A stretch of DNA of 64,000 bases from Stereum hirsutum FP-91666 SS1 (Eukaryota; Basidiomycota; Agaricomycetes; Russulales; Stereaceae). Made by a program: the position numbers and the translations under genes. The stretch lies in assembly GCF_000264905.1 (NCBI RefSeq), contig NW_006763142.1, forward strand, positions 227,353-291,352, read 5' to 3'. Below, piece by piece: positions 33,017 to 43,686 of this stretch. A model generated the notes under the pieces. The model made no database searches and was not told the DNA's origin. It was given only the letters and a program-made list of their open reading frames with translations. Within the stretch, counting starts at the first letter, position 1; every line of letters begins with the position of its first letter.

Positions 33017-34494
33017 ATGTTCTTCACGCTCCTCGCCGCCGTTCTTCCCGCTAGTATCGCGCTGGCCGTACCCCTGAAAAGGCTCGACACTTCGCAATAT
33101 TGCGGTACGTGGGACACCATCGACAGTGGAGCGGAATACGAAGTATTCCTCGACCAGTGGGGCGCAAGCGGTGCTACCTCTGGCCAGTCCTGCGCGTCGA
33201 TCACGTCGTACAGTGATGGAACGATTGCATGGGTAGATGATTGGACTTGGACTGGTGGAACGGGCATCAAAAGTTTCACCAACGTTCAGCTCAACGATGG
33301 TGTGAACCAACAGCTCAGTGCTATCACCAGCATGCCCGTACGTTTTGTTCCTCTCTTCCACATGGCCAAGTGTCATTGAGTATGCTAACTCTCGATTCCT
33401 CGTCTTCGTGATGCCATAGACTACCTGGGAGTGGTCGCAGACTACTGATGGTGACATTGTCGCCGACATTGCCTACGACCTCTTCACTTCGTCTACCTCC
33501 GGCGGCGATGCCGAGAACGAAATCATGATCTGGTTGGCCAACATCAACGCCGGCCCCATCTCTTCTTCGTATGGTTCAGATGGTTCGCCCACGGCCATTG
33601 CCAGCGATCTCTCAATTGCTGGCCAGACCTGGTACGCCCTTAACCCGGTGATTCCTTGGACTGTAGCTGACCGGTACTATATTCTACGTCTTCAGGAACC
33701 TCTACTCTGGTACCAACGGAGCGAATGCTGTTTTCTCGTTCTTGCCTTCATCTGGAGACGAGATCACCAGTTTCACCGGTGATGTCATGGACTTCTTCAC
33801 TGTAAGCTCTCTTTTCTATCATAGGTTCTATATCTACTGACCGTCGATCTCGGTATTTCTCGCCCAGTATTTGATTGACAACCAAGGCCTTTCTTCCTCT
33901 CAATTCCTTACCACCGCTCAGGCCGGTACCGAAGCTACCTCTGGCACGGCCACTTTGACCACGTATGTTTCTGCCTCGACTTATCTCAACTTATCAAGCT
34001 TTGAACTAATATGCTGTGGCATAACAGCTCGAGCTATAGCCTCTCCATTTCTTCTTCCTCTAGCGACGTCGCGTCCTCCGTGGGTCTCGCTGTCAGCTCC
34101 AGCAGTGCTGCCTCCGCTTCTACTTCCGCCGCCGTGTCGGCTGTTTCTTCTGCTGCTACCTCCGCCTCCGTTTCGTGCCCTGCCGTGACCAGCGTCACCG
34201 CATCCTCAGCCGTCGCCACCTCCGTTGTCACCTCGAAGGCCGCTACAGCTAGCTCAACTTCCACCCAGGCCTCCGCCTCCGCGACCTCTACCTCCACCTC
34301 TAGCGCTACTCAGTCGTTGGTAAGCACATTTCTTCCTAGTTCTTACTTGTACTGTAACAATAGACTAGTATACTGATTTCCCATTTCCGTAACAGTACGG
34401 CCAATGCGGCGGGCAGGGATGGACGGGACTTACAACCTGTGTGTCTGGATCGACCTGTACCGTCATGAACGACTATTATAGTCAGTGCGTTTAA
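33017..34494 (+). CDS. secreted GH12 endoglucanase with long linker and CBM1 (copy B)
   Basis: Six exons (33017-33337, 33420-33631, 33696-33801, 33868-33962, 34028-34319, 34396-34494) give 374 residues. A signal peptide ([16 protein letters not shown]) is followed by a short basic pro-segment and the GH12 domain ([55 protein letters not shown]). A 98-codon exon codes a linker made almost only of Ser, Ala, Thr and Val. The last exon is a CBM1 ([11 protein letters not shown]...DYYSQC). Copy B lacks the first intron of copies A and C: the coding sequence runs straight through the equivalent site ([10 protein letters not shown]), so that intron was lost or A and C gained it. The in-frame ATG at 33017 is preferred to alternatives upstream because it directly precedes the signal peptide. 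Confidence 0.96.
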
Positions 34495-35190
34495 GAAACG
34501 GGCAAGTGAAGAGTTACGTCGTGGTGTTGCCTCCAATACGGGAATTGCTTCGGTCCTAGTTGTTGTATGTGCCGAATGCTGTTAAATTATATGATCGATG
34601 ATTGCAGAAGAAACAGCGTAGGTGGCTGTCCAATTATTACCTGGAGAACATGCCAAAGTTAGATCCTCCCCAACAAATTCAAACATGACGGGAAGCTGTG
34701 AGAGTTTGGGGGGAAAGACGGGCGGCGCAGGCAAGAGGTGATCGGCCCAGCATCACCATGTCACCCCTCCCTGGTCTGGGACCCTCGGTCCTGTCTATAA
34801 ATTGTGTCTAAATTCCTTGCACCGAACGCCTCCTGGGCACAGAAGGCAAACTGGAGGGTCAATCATGCATGGTGCCACCCAATGTCGCGGGGGATTGAGC
34901 GTCGGGTGCGACCGGAGCGGAGTTTCAACATCTAAAACGACCCTGCATACATTGAACTTGAACCTCCCATCCAACCGTCTTCTCGCAGTCCTTATATCTT
35001 TATGCAAACTCCGGTCACTACTGAAACAAAAAGAAGAACTCTAGACTAGTGATACATTATGAGACAAATCAAATCGGTAACAACTTGGCGCTTGCTCGGC
35101 GCACATCGCCGCAGATGTTCCTGTATGTATGCATCTACGCTCAGTAAGTAATAGCTCCTAATTCCGAGGCGCGGAGAAGAAAATAATCAT
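34495..35190. other. intergenic between GH12-B and terpene synthase 1 (convergent)
   Basis: Contains the 3' ends of both genes. No other feature is recognised. Confidence 0.45.
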
Positions 35191-36432
35191 CTACTCATGT
35201 ATACTAGGCCTCATGAATTCCAACTTGTAGCGAGGACACTCCAGATGCCACGATATGTACCCGTACCTGTACTCGCGCCACTGCATCGCAATCGTCACAT
35301 CCACCGCCTCGAGACCCACGTCTTCGTATCTCAACTCGCCACTCTCAACCATTTCGCACTCCTCCAGTCTGAGCAGCTTGTCTATCCTCAATGTCGCGTC
35401 CCGAACCTGGTCACATAGGCGGCCATAGGTGTCTACCATCGTCCACTCATCCAGCGGCCCTGTACCCTTACCTCCCCTCCATGATTGGTGCTGAAGGCTG
35501 ATCATGTTGACTGTTTCTCCAGCCAGCTGCTCTTTATGGAAAGACAAGAGGTCGTTGATCACCTCCTATGTGACAAAAATGTTAGTCATGCTTATTCTGG
35601 GTACGAAGCCGGACACCCTGCTTACGATGTAATATATCAGGTCCGGGAAGGCCTTCACGAATCTTGATAAGGGTAACTCCTGATTCTTGGATGCCTTGAA
35701 TATCGCAGCAGCAAATGCCTCCCCAAACCCGCTCTTGTCGCGGAGATACATGGGACTGGAGCCAACCAGAGGAAGTCAATATAGGCCCAAGACTACGAAA
35801 GATGGTGCGTGGAACACATACAAATTGACCTCTGCTTCTACTGGCGGCATCTTTGGGGCGACCTTGATACGGCGAGTTCTGGACTGCAAGAGCCCAGGAA
35901 ATCCCATGTCTTGAGGGCTGGCGCGCAGCTCGGGGTCGACAGTCAAAAGCCTCTTCTCCAGAAGGCATGTATCGGGGAAGGTGAACCATGAGGTGACCGC
36001 CAAACACCTCAGGACTGCATCTCCTTCGTGCGCCTTGGAAAGCTCTTGAAGGCACTGATAGAACAGCGCGAGGACGCCGTCGGGCTGGGCTTCGCCGAGA
36101 TACGCCCGGCATGCGAACTCGTTGATGTCGTCGTATACAGTCTTGTCGGTGATCGAGTCGTCGAGAAAAGCGGCTATGGCAGTAAGACGCGCGAGGATGA
36201 ACTTCATCTCGGCATCAGCGAAAGGGAGGACTCTTTCCCATAAAGTCGCTGACACGATCTCCGCGTCAGTGAGCATGTCGGTGGTCCACGATGTCATTGG
36301 ACCAAGAATGTGATGTACCCAGTGGTGATGAGTTCGAAGAAACTCGGCAGATGGAGGAGAAGGGGGGGTATAGCTGTAAGCGATTTCGTTCAGAAATTGT
36401 TGAAGGCGAGGAAGGTATTCTTTTGGGTCCAT
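35191..36432 (-). CDS. trichodiene-synthase-family sesquiterpene synthase, copy 1
   Basis: Three exons (36432-35822, 35755-35626, 35565-35191) give 371 residues, close to the 370-390 of trichodiene synthases. The aspartate-rich metal motif is DDSITD (D91-D92), preceded by AIAAFL as in the family. The NSE triad is N251-DLLS255-FHKE259. The C-terminal YISWHLECPRYKL block (R359, Y360) matches the diphosphate-sensing RY motif. Class I terpene synthases ionise farnesyl diphosphate with three Mg2+ and cyclise it. The product cannot be read from sequence. The gene has no targeting signal and is probably cytosolic. A TATA box lies 54-60 bp upstream. It is paired head-to-tail with copy 2, which shares both intron positions and phases. 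Confidence 0.93.
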
Positions 36433-37793
36433 CGTATGGCGAAGGAGTCGGTGGTTGAGCTGTCAGGCAGCAGTAGACTTCGCTTCTTATAGAGGCCGCT
36501 TCTTACTGGCAGCATTGCCTTATCTAACATGAATCCCACTCTGCTCAGCCACGAAGAATGTTTTGCAAAGTGCAACATTCTTCATAGAGTTTTCGACAAA
36601 CCCTCTCTGGGCGGTCAGGCGACGCCACTCTCACTGGTGCTTGTTCTTCGTCCTCTTTCCGTGACTCGTTTTGCCCTTGGGGATAAACATACGACTACGA
36701 TCCTTTCCATTGCTCAACCGGGACCAAAATGTTACCTGACCAATGCCCATCAGGGGGATGTCGTTTGTAGAGTTGAGATATCACCATTGCCATGGTGTAT
36801 TGGACGAAAGGTGAGCCAGTTCGAGGCCGCTTCATTCCGCTCAAGTCCCGCTCGGCTGAAGGACCTGAACCCGCTACTCAATTCTGCAACGGCCGATTGT
36901 GGTGACTTGTAACACCAGGGTACCCATAACACATACTGGGAACCCAGATCATATGGAGCTCATTTCAGCCTGAAATTTTTCCCAGTTCGTAACGCCGTGA
37001 TATTCTTCGGGGTGACTACTTATGTCTGTGGCTCTCGCAAGGCTTGTGTACGCCTTGTATAGTAACTCTGAACTTATGCCTTGATAGCTGAAGCGCTACT
37101 GAGTGCGTATTCCCCGATAAGATCATAGCGACGTTGAAAATGATCAGTGGGCGCCGATTCCCTCTCGAGGAGCAGCGGGATTTCCTGTATACGAGCTATA
37201 GTTTTGTGGAGCTGTCTGCATACGTCACGGCTCTTACCGACTGTGACCTCCGACGTTGAAGGCAGTTATTTGAAATATTGGCTGTTCAGTTGCCCGCAGT
37301 GATTGAGCTGGAACACAATCTGGATTTTTCTCTCCCTTTCATCTGTCGGCCACCTGGAAGACGAATAAGGCAGTGCACATATATGCATGATTTGGCTCAT
37401 GATTGAGGGCTGTATGCATGGTCATAGTTCTTCCGCGAGAAGCTATCAAGGCACTGAATCTAGTATGGTATCGTGGAACATTCATCTGGTTTATATTTCT
37501 AGCAGTCGAATTGTCAGTTTCGGCCACTCACGCCTTGCGCCGCAATTCTGAACATCGTCTTCTTTGACCTCCGCCTCACCTCCGCGGCTTATATATTTCG
37601 TCTTCTTCACTCGTTCTGGTATCGTTTCCGCCGATCTAAACCGACGTATCGTTTCTCGCACTCACCTTCCGTCCCAATATAAAAGGCAGGTACTTCGTAA
37701 TATCACTGGCAGAGCTATAACTACTTATAGATCCATAAACTTATCTATGTTCAGTAGGTAACATCTGTAAACCGATCCCGAACAGAAACCCCT
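36433..37793. other. 1.36-kb spacer between the two terpene synthases
   Basis: Contains the promoter of copy 1 and the 3' region of copy 2. The plus-strand frame at 36529-36912 has no motif. No gene is recognised. Confidence 0.5.
36486..36492 (-). promoter_or_regulatory. TATA box of terpene synthase 1
   Basis: CTATAAG on the minus strand, 54-60 bp before the ATG. The equivalent element occurs before copy 2 at the same distance if the downstream ATG is used there. Confidence 0.5.
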
Positions 37794-39029
37794 TTACTCA
37801 AACGTGCTAAGCTTTATGAAATCCAACTTGTACCGTTGGCACTCCAGATGCCAAGATACGTATCCGTCTCTGAACTCACGCCACTGCGCCGCCATCGTTA
37901 CGTCCATCGGCGAGAGACCAACCTCTTCACCCCTCAACTCCCCGTTCGCTATCTTTTCGCATTCATCCAGTCTGAGGAGCTCGTCAACCCTAAAGGCAGC
38001 ATCCCTCGTCTCATCACACAGACGGCTGAAAGTATCGAGTAACGTCCACGATCCATATGGCCCTGTTCCCTGACCTCCCTTCCACGACTGATGCTGGAGA
38101 TGGATCAGATTGGCTGTTTCACCGGCCAGTTGCTCCTTGTAGAAGGACATCAGGTCATTCACGAGCTCCTGTAAAACACGAATGATGAGCAATGCTCGTT
38201 GCGAACAGGGTAAGTGCACGGACGATATAATATATCATGTCTGGCATGGACTTGACGAATCTTGATAGAGGCAACTCCTGGTATCTAGACGATTTGAAGA
38301 TCGCAGCGGCATAGGCTTCTCCTATTCCACTCTTGTGGCGAAGGAAGATAGGACTGCGAGCACAAAGATCAGGTCAGTCACAAGACCAGCATGTCATGCA
38401 AACTCGGAAACTCACAAGCTAACCTCTACTTCACTTGGAGTAGCCTTCGGAGCTCGGAGGGACGTAAAATCTGTGCTGTTTCGTAGGCGCTGATATCCCA
38501 GATCGCGAGGACTGACGCGTAGCTTCGAGTCGAAGGTCAGAAGTCTCTTCTCTAACATGCAGGCGTCGATGAAGGTAATCCAAGGTGCGACAGCGAGGCC
38601 TCTAAAGACCGCGTCGCCTTCGTGCATCTTGGAAAGCTCTTGAATGCCTTGGTGGTAGAGGGTAAGGACCCCGGTCGGCTGGGCCTCGCCCAGGTAGACA
38701 CGATGTGCGAAGTTGCCGATATCGTCATAGGTCTCCTCATCTTCGAGAGAATCGTCGAGGAAAATGGCTATGGCCGTGAGCTTTGCAAGGACGAACTTCA
38801 TCTCGGCGTCGGACAACGGGTATGCTCTCTCGAAAATGGTCGAGGATGAGTCTTCGAGTGCGTTTAGTTTGGCCACCGTCCATGAAGTCATGGGGCCCAG
38901 TACATGGTGTATCCAGTGGTGATGCGCATGAAGAAAATCGAGCGTCGGTGCAGGAGGAGTGGTGTGACGATAGCCGATCTCGCCGAGGAAGTGCTGAAGG
39001 CGAGGAATGTGTTCCCTGACGGACTCCAT
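37794..39029 (-). CDS. trichodiene-synthase-family sesquiterpene synthase, copy 2
   Basis: Three exons (39029-38416, 38353-38224, 38168-37794) give 372 residues. The metal motif is DDSLED (D92-D93) and the NSE triad N252-DLMS256-FYKE260, followed by YVSWHLECQRYKL. Exons 2 and 3 have exactly the lengths of copy 1 (130 and 375 nt), so the pair is a tandem duplication. An in-frame ATG at 39071 would add 14 residues. I choose 39029 because it aligns with the start of copy 1 (MDPKEYLPRL against MESVREHIPRL) and sits 55-61 bp from the TATA-like box, as in copy 1. Both active-site motifs are intact, so both enzymes are probably functional. Many residues differ, so the products may differ. Confidence 0.92.
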
Positions 39030-39083
39030 TTGTTCAAGTCTATGAGAGGGATTGGTTGTTGGATGTGCCATAGATGGACTTCA

Positions 39084-39090
39084 TTATAAG
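39084..39090 (-). promoter_or_regulatory. TATA-like box of terpene synthase 2
   Basis: CTTATAA on the minus strand. It is only about 13 bp from the ATG at 39071 but 55-61 bp from the ATG at 39029, which argues for the downstream start. Confidence 0.45.
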
Positions 39091-40276
39091 AGGACTGGAT
39101 TCGACATATCACGTGGTTCATGCATTTAGGATGAACATCTGTCACCGAGGGAGTTATGGAAACTAGCCCTCACATCCCCGTCCTCAGCTTACCATATCCG
39201 TGGCGTTTGTGGTATCTTCGTCTGTCGCCAATATGTCTGCACTTTCGAGCTTCAAGGAAAGCTCTCGTTCGGTTCCCACACACAGCCTGGTCGTGGACTG
39301 CACCGTGACGTGTCGGGCGTAGATGCAGAGCTCCAAGCTATGGTACAACTGGGGCAGTACGACAACCTTGGAATGGCCCTGAGCTCCGTCCTTGAAGTGA
39401 TATGAAGGGACGTTCACCGTCGAACTTTAGCTACCTGTAGTGTTGTTTCGCCCATACACAGACCGTCGTGGAGCCGACAAACGCGGAGACTAGTCTAAGT
39501 CAAGATCTTCACTCAATCACATCTCTCTCACAAAACTTCAGTGCAAGGCCAGCGCCCGTTTTCTCTCGGGTTCACATTTTCCCTTTCTTTCGAAAACAAG
39601 AGCAGCGACCCAGCACGACGTCTTCCAATAATATGACAGCCTACCTTATCTTCAGGTCGCCGGGGAGAACGTTCTCAATATAGACGCAGCTAGTGTCAAA
39701 TACGATCTACGCCGCTCGCCTTTCTCAGTCATGCTCTTCATCTTTCAGATAAGTGATATTTATCCACTCGCAGAGCATGTCGGCATATCTGAATTGCTCA
39801 GGCTTTCTACCCATCCCTCGGTTCCGTATTCTTCACTCAGGAGCGCTTACAAAACTCATCAATGACCCGCCACATTACCCTATCATGTAGGACGGTTTGC
39901 CGGCATCCGCTCGGACAAGAATCACAAGATGCGTGATATTCGTGCTTCGCCGTACTTTGTATGCAACGATGCATTCTGAACCGTAGGCCCGATGTTCATG
40001 CATGATGATTCGTCCCTTTCGACACATCTGACCGTCTACAACGCGCGAAACATTCGTCTTCCCTTCACCGACACGGATCCACGCGTGGACGTTTCTGCCT
40101 TTGTCATGATATCCCTGTAGCGACTGGCCGATGACCTCTATCGCCTCCGTGCCCACAAGGCCAGCCCCTCTGCTACAGAGTGCCTGCTGAGACTGTGACC
40201 ACTAGGTTTGCTCGTTCTTTCCGAAGATTTTGCAGACACAATACTTGTGATACCATGAACATGTTCCTCTGATGAG

Positions 40277-40283
40277 TATAAAA
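40277..40283 (+). promoter_or_regulatory. TATA box of GH12 copy C
   Basis: TATAAAA lies 59-65 bp before the ATG at 40342, matching the arrangement in copy A. Confidence 0.55.
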
Positions 40284-40341
40284 CTTGTGTCTCTCCCGTC
40301 TAGTATATGTCAGACCACTTCATTTGACTAAAGCGATTTCA

Positions 40342-41446
40342 ATGTTGCTCTCCGTCCTTTCTCTGACTTATGCTGCCTTTGCACTTGCCTCACCCCTCAA
40401 AGACCGTCGTGCTACCGCCGTTGATACGTCTGTGTATTGCGGTCAATGGGGCACAATCAGTACCGGAATAGAGTACAGGTGGGTCATGTCATCTTGACTC
40501 CTCGCTTGAGAAGTGAATAGCTAGATTGATTATCCCGACAGTATTCTTTTGGACCAGTGGGGGGCGTCAGGCGCCAGCTCTGGCGAATCTTGCGCTTATA
40601 TCAATAGCGTGTCATCTGAGTCCGTAGCATGGGTGAACAGCTTCACTTGGACGGGCGGAACGGGTGTCAAGAGCTTCACGGACATTCAGCTCAACGATGG
40701 AGTAAACCAGCAGTTGAGTGCTATTAGCAGCATGCCGGTATGCTGCTTCTCGCACTCCCGCTTCGCCTGAGCATGTGGCTTTGGTCCTGACATTTCTCTT
40801 TCCATGTTTGCTTCAAGACGACATGGGATTGGTCGCTCTCGACAGAAGATGGTATTGTCGCCGACATTGCATATGACATGTTCATATCCGATACCTCCGA
40901 GGGTAGTGCCACGAATGAGATCATGATCTGGATGGCCAACGTCAATGCTGGTCCCATCTCCGCGACATACGGCTCAGATGGACAACCCACACCGATTGCG
41001 AGCAGTATCTATATCGCTTCACAGACGTGGTAAGTTATTCGACCATTTGATTTGTGACATTTGTGGAAGCTAAATTCGGTCCTACAGGAACCTGTACCAG
41101 GGCTCGAACGGCGCCAACAATGTCTTTTCGTTCCTGCCTACTTCTGGAGAGTTCACGAGTTTCAGCGGAGACTTGATGGACTTCTATACCGTGACTCGTT
41201 GTTATGAGTTCTTCCGCTTCCATGCATGTTCTGACCATGTATTTGGCATGTAGTATCTGATCGATAATGAAGGCCTTGCGACCTCACAATACCTCACAAC
41301 CGTACAGGCCGGAGTGGAAGCCACGTCTGGAACAGTAACTTTGACTACGTTCGTAATTTATTCTTGAATGGTCACATCTACCATAGCTCATGTCTTGACA
41401 CCGTTTTTATGAATTTAGATCGAGCTTCAGCGTCGCAATCAATTGA
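40342..41446 (+). CDS. secreted single-domain GH12 endoglucanase (copy C, no CBM)
   Basis: Six exons (40342-40478, 40542-40737, 40818-41029, 41088-41190, 41254-41348, 41419-41446) give 256 residues. The signal peptide (MLLSVLSLTYAAFALA) is followed by a short propeptide and the GH12 domain ([53 protein letters not shown]). Exons 2-5 have the same lengths as in copy A (196, 212, 103 and 95 nt), so the duplication kept the gene structure. The frame ends at TGA right after SFSVAIN, exactly where copies A and B continue into the Ser/Thr linker. Downstream, a stretch resembling the end of a CBM1 exon remains (41474-41510), so the CBM seems to have been lost rather than never present. Both catalytic Glu positions are kept. 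Confidence 0.95.
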
Positions 41447-42447
41447 GTAAGGGCTTGCTTTGCAGGAGAATTTGGCTCCGACCGTCGAGAACAATTATTA
41501 TGCTCCATGGCCCGTCAGCTCCTTGTACTACGGATGTTAACATCCCATCAATGATGTCTGTATTCTGTTCCATCAAGTTATATCGTGCATCGTGATTGAT
41601 ACGGAAGGCAACTTGAAGTCAACATTCATGAATGACCGCTGTCAAAGACGAACGTCGAACACTGAGGAATCGTGTCATGTGGCATGCGGCGATGTTCCTC
41701 TGTGACGCTCGCAGGCTGTTTTTAACCCGACATAAAAACACTGCCTTAGTATACTGTTACTATATTCACCCTATCTCAAGCTTTCACGGCGACTGCTTCC
41801 TGCACAAACGCATGGTCTATATATCCAACACCACTTCCCTTCTCCCAAGACCCCCTCGATTATAACTGTTGAGAGAAAGGTTCTTGTTGAATCTCAATGG
41901 TGAGTCAATATGTACACAAATTGAATAACGACTATGAGGGACATACCATAGTATTCGACGCAAGGAATAGGAGGCTTTGCCGGCACGTACATTTGCTAGA
42001 AAATTCTTGCCAAAGCTGAACCCCCGCCCCTATGAATCTATCAACTTGCTTGCCTCATCATCCTTATCGTAGCCTCCTGCTGATGTAGCTCCTGGACCCA
42101 CAGACCTCGCGAAGAGGGTCGTTGGAATCTCCCACCTCTTTTGTCGTCTTCCCCGAAACCCTCGGCTCGATGACATAGAAGCAACTAGAGGCCGTACTTA
42201 TTACTTCGAAGCACGGAAAAACTGAGTTGAAATATGAAAATAGGTAGAGGTTCGCATATATCCAAACTCGGGATGTCTATCTCGAATGTGTGTGACCAAG
42301 TGGATGAACATGAAGAGCGGCTCTGCATTCCTGCGACCGCGACCGCCACAAAACCGATTACGAAAACATCCCGTACGTGTCAGAAATGGCTTGTGATGAT
42401 GAGAGACCGGTGGCCAATAAAGCTTCACACACCATTGAATCGTCCCG
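41447..42447. other. intergenic downstream of GH12-C
   Basis: The first 65 bp include a likely CBM1 relic. The rest, to the old-yellow-enzyme pseudogene, has no recognised gene. Confidence 0.45.
41474..41510 (+). pseudogene. possible relic of a CBM1 exon after GH12-C
   Basis: GGCTCCGAC then CGTCGAGAACAATTATTATG aligns with the end of the CBM1 exon of copy B (GGATCGACC, a 5-base gap, CGTCATGAACGACTATTATA). I count 19 of 28 matches in the last block by eye. Read in one frame it still gives an NNYY core like the DYYSQC/EYYSQC ends of the intact CBMs. The cysteines are lost. Confidence 0.45.
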
Positions 42448-43120
42448 ATGGCTAAGTCGTATCTTAATGACCTTCTGGCCTTCTGCCTCAGTCACCACAT
42501 CAAGAACTCCTGAAGCAGCCATACACCTATCCTCCATCCTCCCACCATAGTCTTCCCTCCTATCTTTCTGAGGTGTCATGTCTGATCCCGGCAGTGTATT
42601 ATCGCCTGAAGATACGAGAGGGGATGGATAGTTATGTTCTTCGAGTTCGGCGGGCAAGGCACCTCGCCCGAGCGCCACAACTGCATGTAGATGAAGGAGT
42701 GAACAGCGCACACGACCCGCTCTTCGGGTTGCAGCGTTTGTTGCGAGCATGTTGGGAAGGTTAATATACCTGCCTTCTTCCATGCCATGCAGCAATTTGT
42801 CCCTCTGACCAGATCCCGGGGACGTAAGGGTTATCCACCAGTCAGAGCGGAGATGAACGTACCTTCCGTTTGATGATGGCGTGGGGGAAGAAAAACACAG
42901 TCATGACAGGAAAAACGAAGATCAATGCGGGGAAGTTGGACTCAACGAAGAGAAGAGCTCCAGGAACGGCAGCACGCTGAGAATAGAGCTCGAGTGCGAG
43001 ATCTCCACGGACATGGCCCTCATTTGCTTTGTAGCGGGTCATTGGGCGCTAAGATAATTCTGTGCTGTGCTGCGATTTCAGGCGAGCAAACTCCAGCGGC
43101 TCGAAAAGGAAGGAAGACAT
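42448..43120 (-). pseudogene. decayed old yellow enzyme (NADH:flavin oxidoreductase) pseudogene
   Basis: Fragments of an OYE-family gene appear in order but in different frames: LFEPLEFARLKSQH, then RIILAP, then MTRYKANEGHVRGDLALELY and SQRAAVPGALL, AWKK, AVHSFIYMQLW, ALGRGALPAELEEHNYPSP and DYGGRMEDRC...VIKIRLS. Breaks are visible: a 5-nt duplication (AGCAC twice) before RIILAP, one extra A in CCCAATGACC, and a one-base loss after MQLW. The segment that should carry the substrate-binding HxxN and the NGYLIDQF region is missing between LPGSD and the DYGG block. The remaining pieces still respect the OYE order, so this was a normal gene. OYEs are flavoenzymes that reduce activated alkenes. It lies directly downstream of the aldo/keto reductase on the same strand. 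Confidence 0.82.
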
Positions 43121-43686
43121 GAGGAGCGTTGTAGCGTTTTTGACAGCTGCGAAGAATGAAGTGAGGAATGGAGAGTAGTCGGCCATTGGACAGGCATCCA
43201 TTGCCTGTGTTAATGCGCTGACGCGATCCTCGATGGCGCTATGTTATGTAGTGATCTTGAAGGAGAGGCAACAAATGTTCAGCTCCGGTCTGATCGCCTT
43301 TAACTTCAAGAGCGCGTCTACGTGGGAGTGGAGCTTTCGCGTGTTCGGAAGTTGAAAAGCTCGTACCGTACTCAACTTCAACAACTCCACGCTTCCCGGA
43401 GTATGATTTTGGAGTCCCAAGGAATGTTGAATGGAATGTTGCAAGGCAGAGACTCGGTCACAGTCATCCACAGTCAAAGTCCGATCATTATGAGAACAAA
43501 GGGATTTTGCGGCGCCGACCGAGTTTACAAGCATACTACAACATTGATAGAACACCAGGTAGAGAGAACGACGATTGTACAGATTTCTTGATTTAGCTTC
43601 TTCTCCTACGACCCAAAAAGAATAATAATGTGAGCCTTCTGACTGGCATTCCACGAAAAAGGACAAACATACGCACCAGGACACTC
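43121..43686. other. intergenic between aldo/keto reductase 1 and the OYE pseudogene
   Basis: Both flanking genes are on the minus strand. This interval should hold the former OYE promoter and the reductase 3' UTR. A minus-strand frame that continues through 43244-43590 shows no motif. Confidence 0.4.

Larger units (their letters stand above)
39030..40341. other. intergenic between divergent terpene synthase 2 and GH12-C
   Basis: About 1.3 kb holding both promoters. Short frames (39184-39417, 39875-40156) have no motif. No gene is recognised. Confidence 0.45.
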
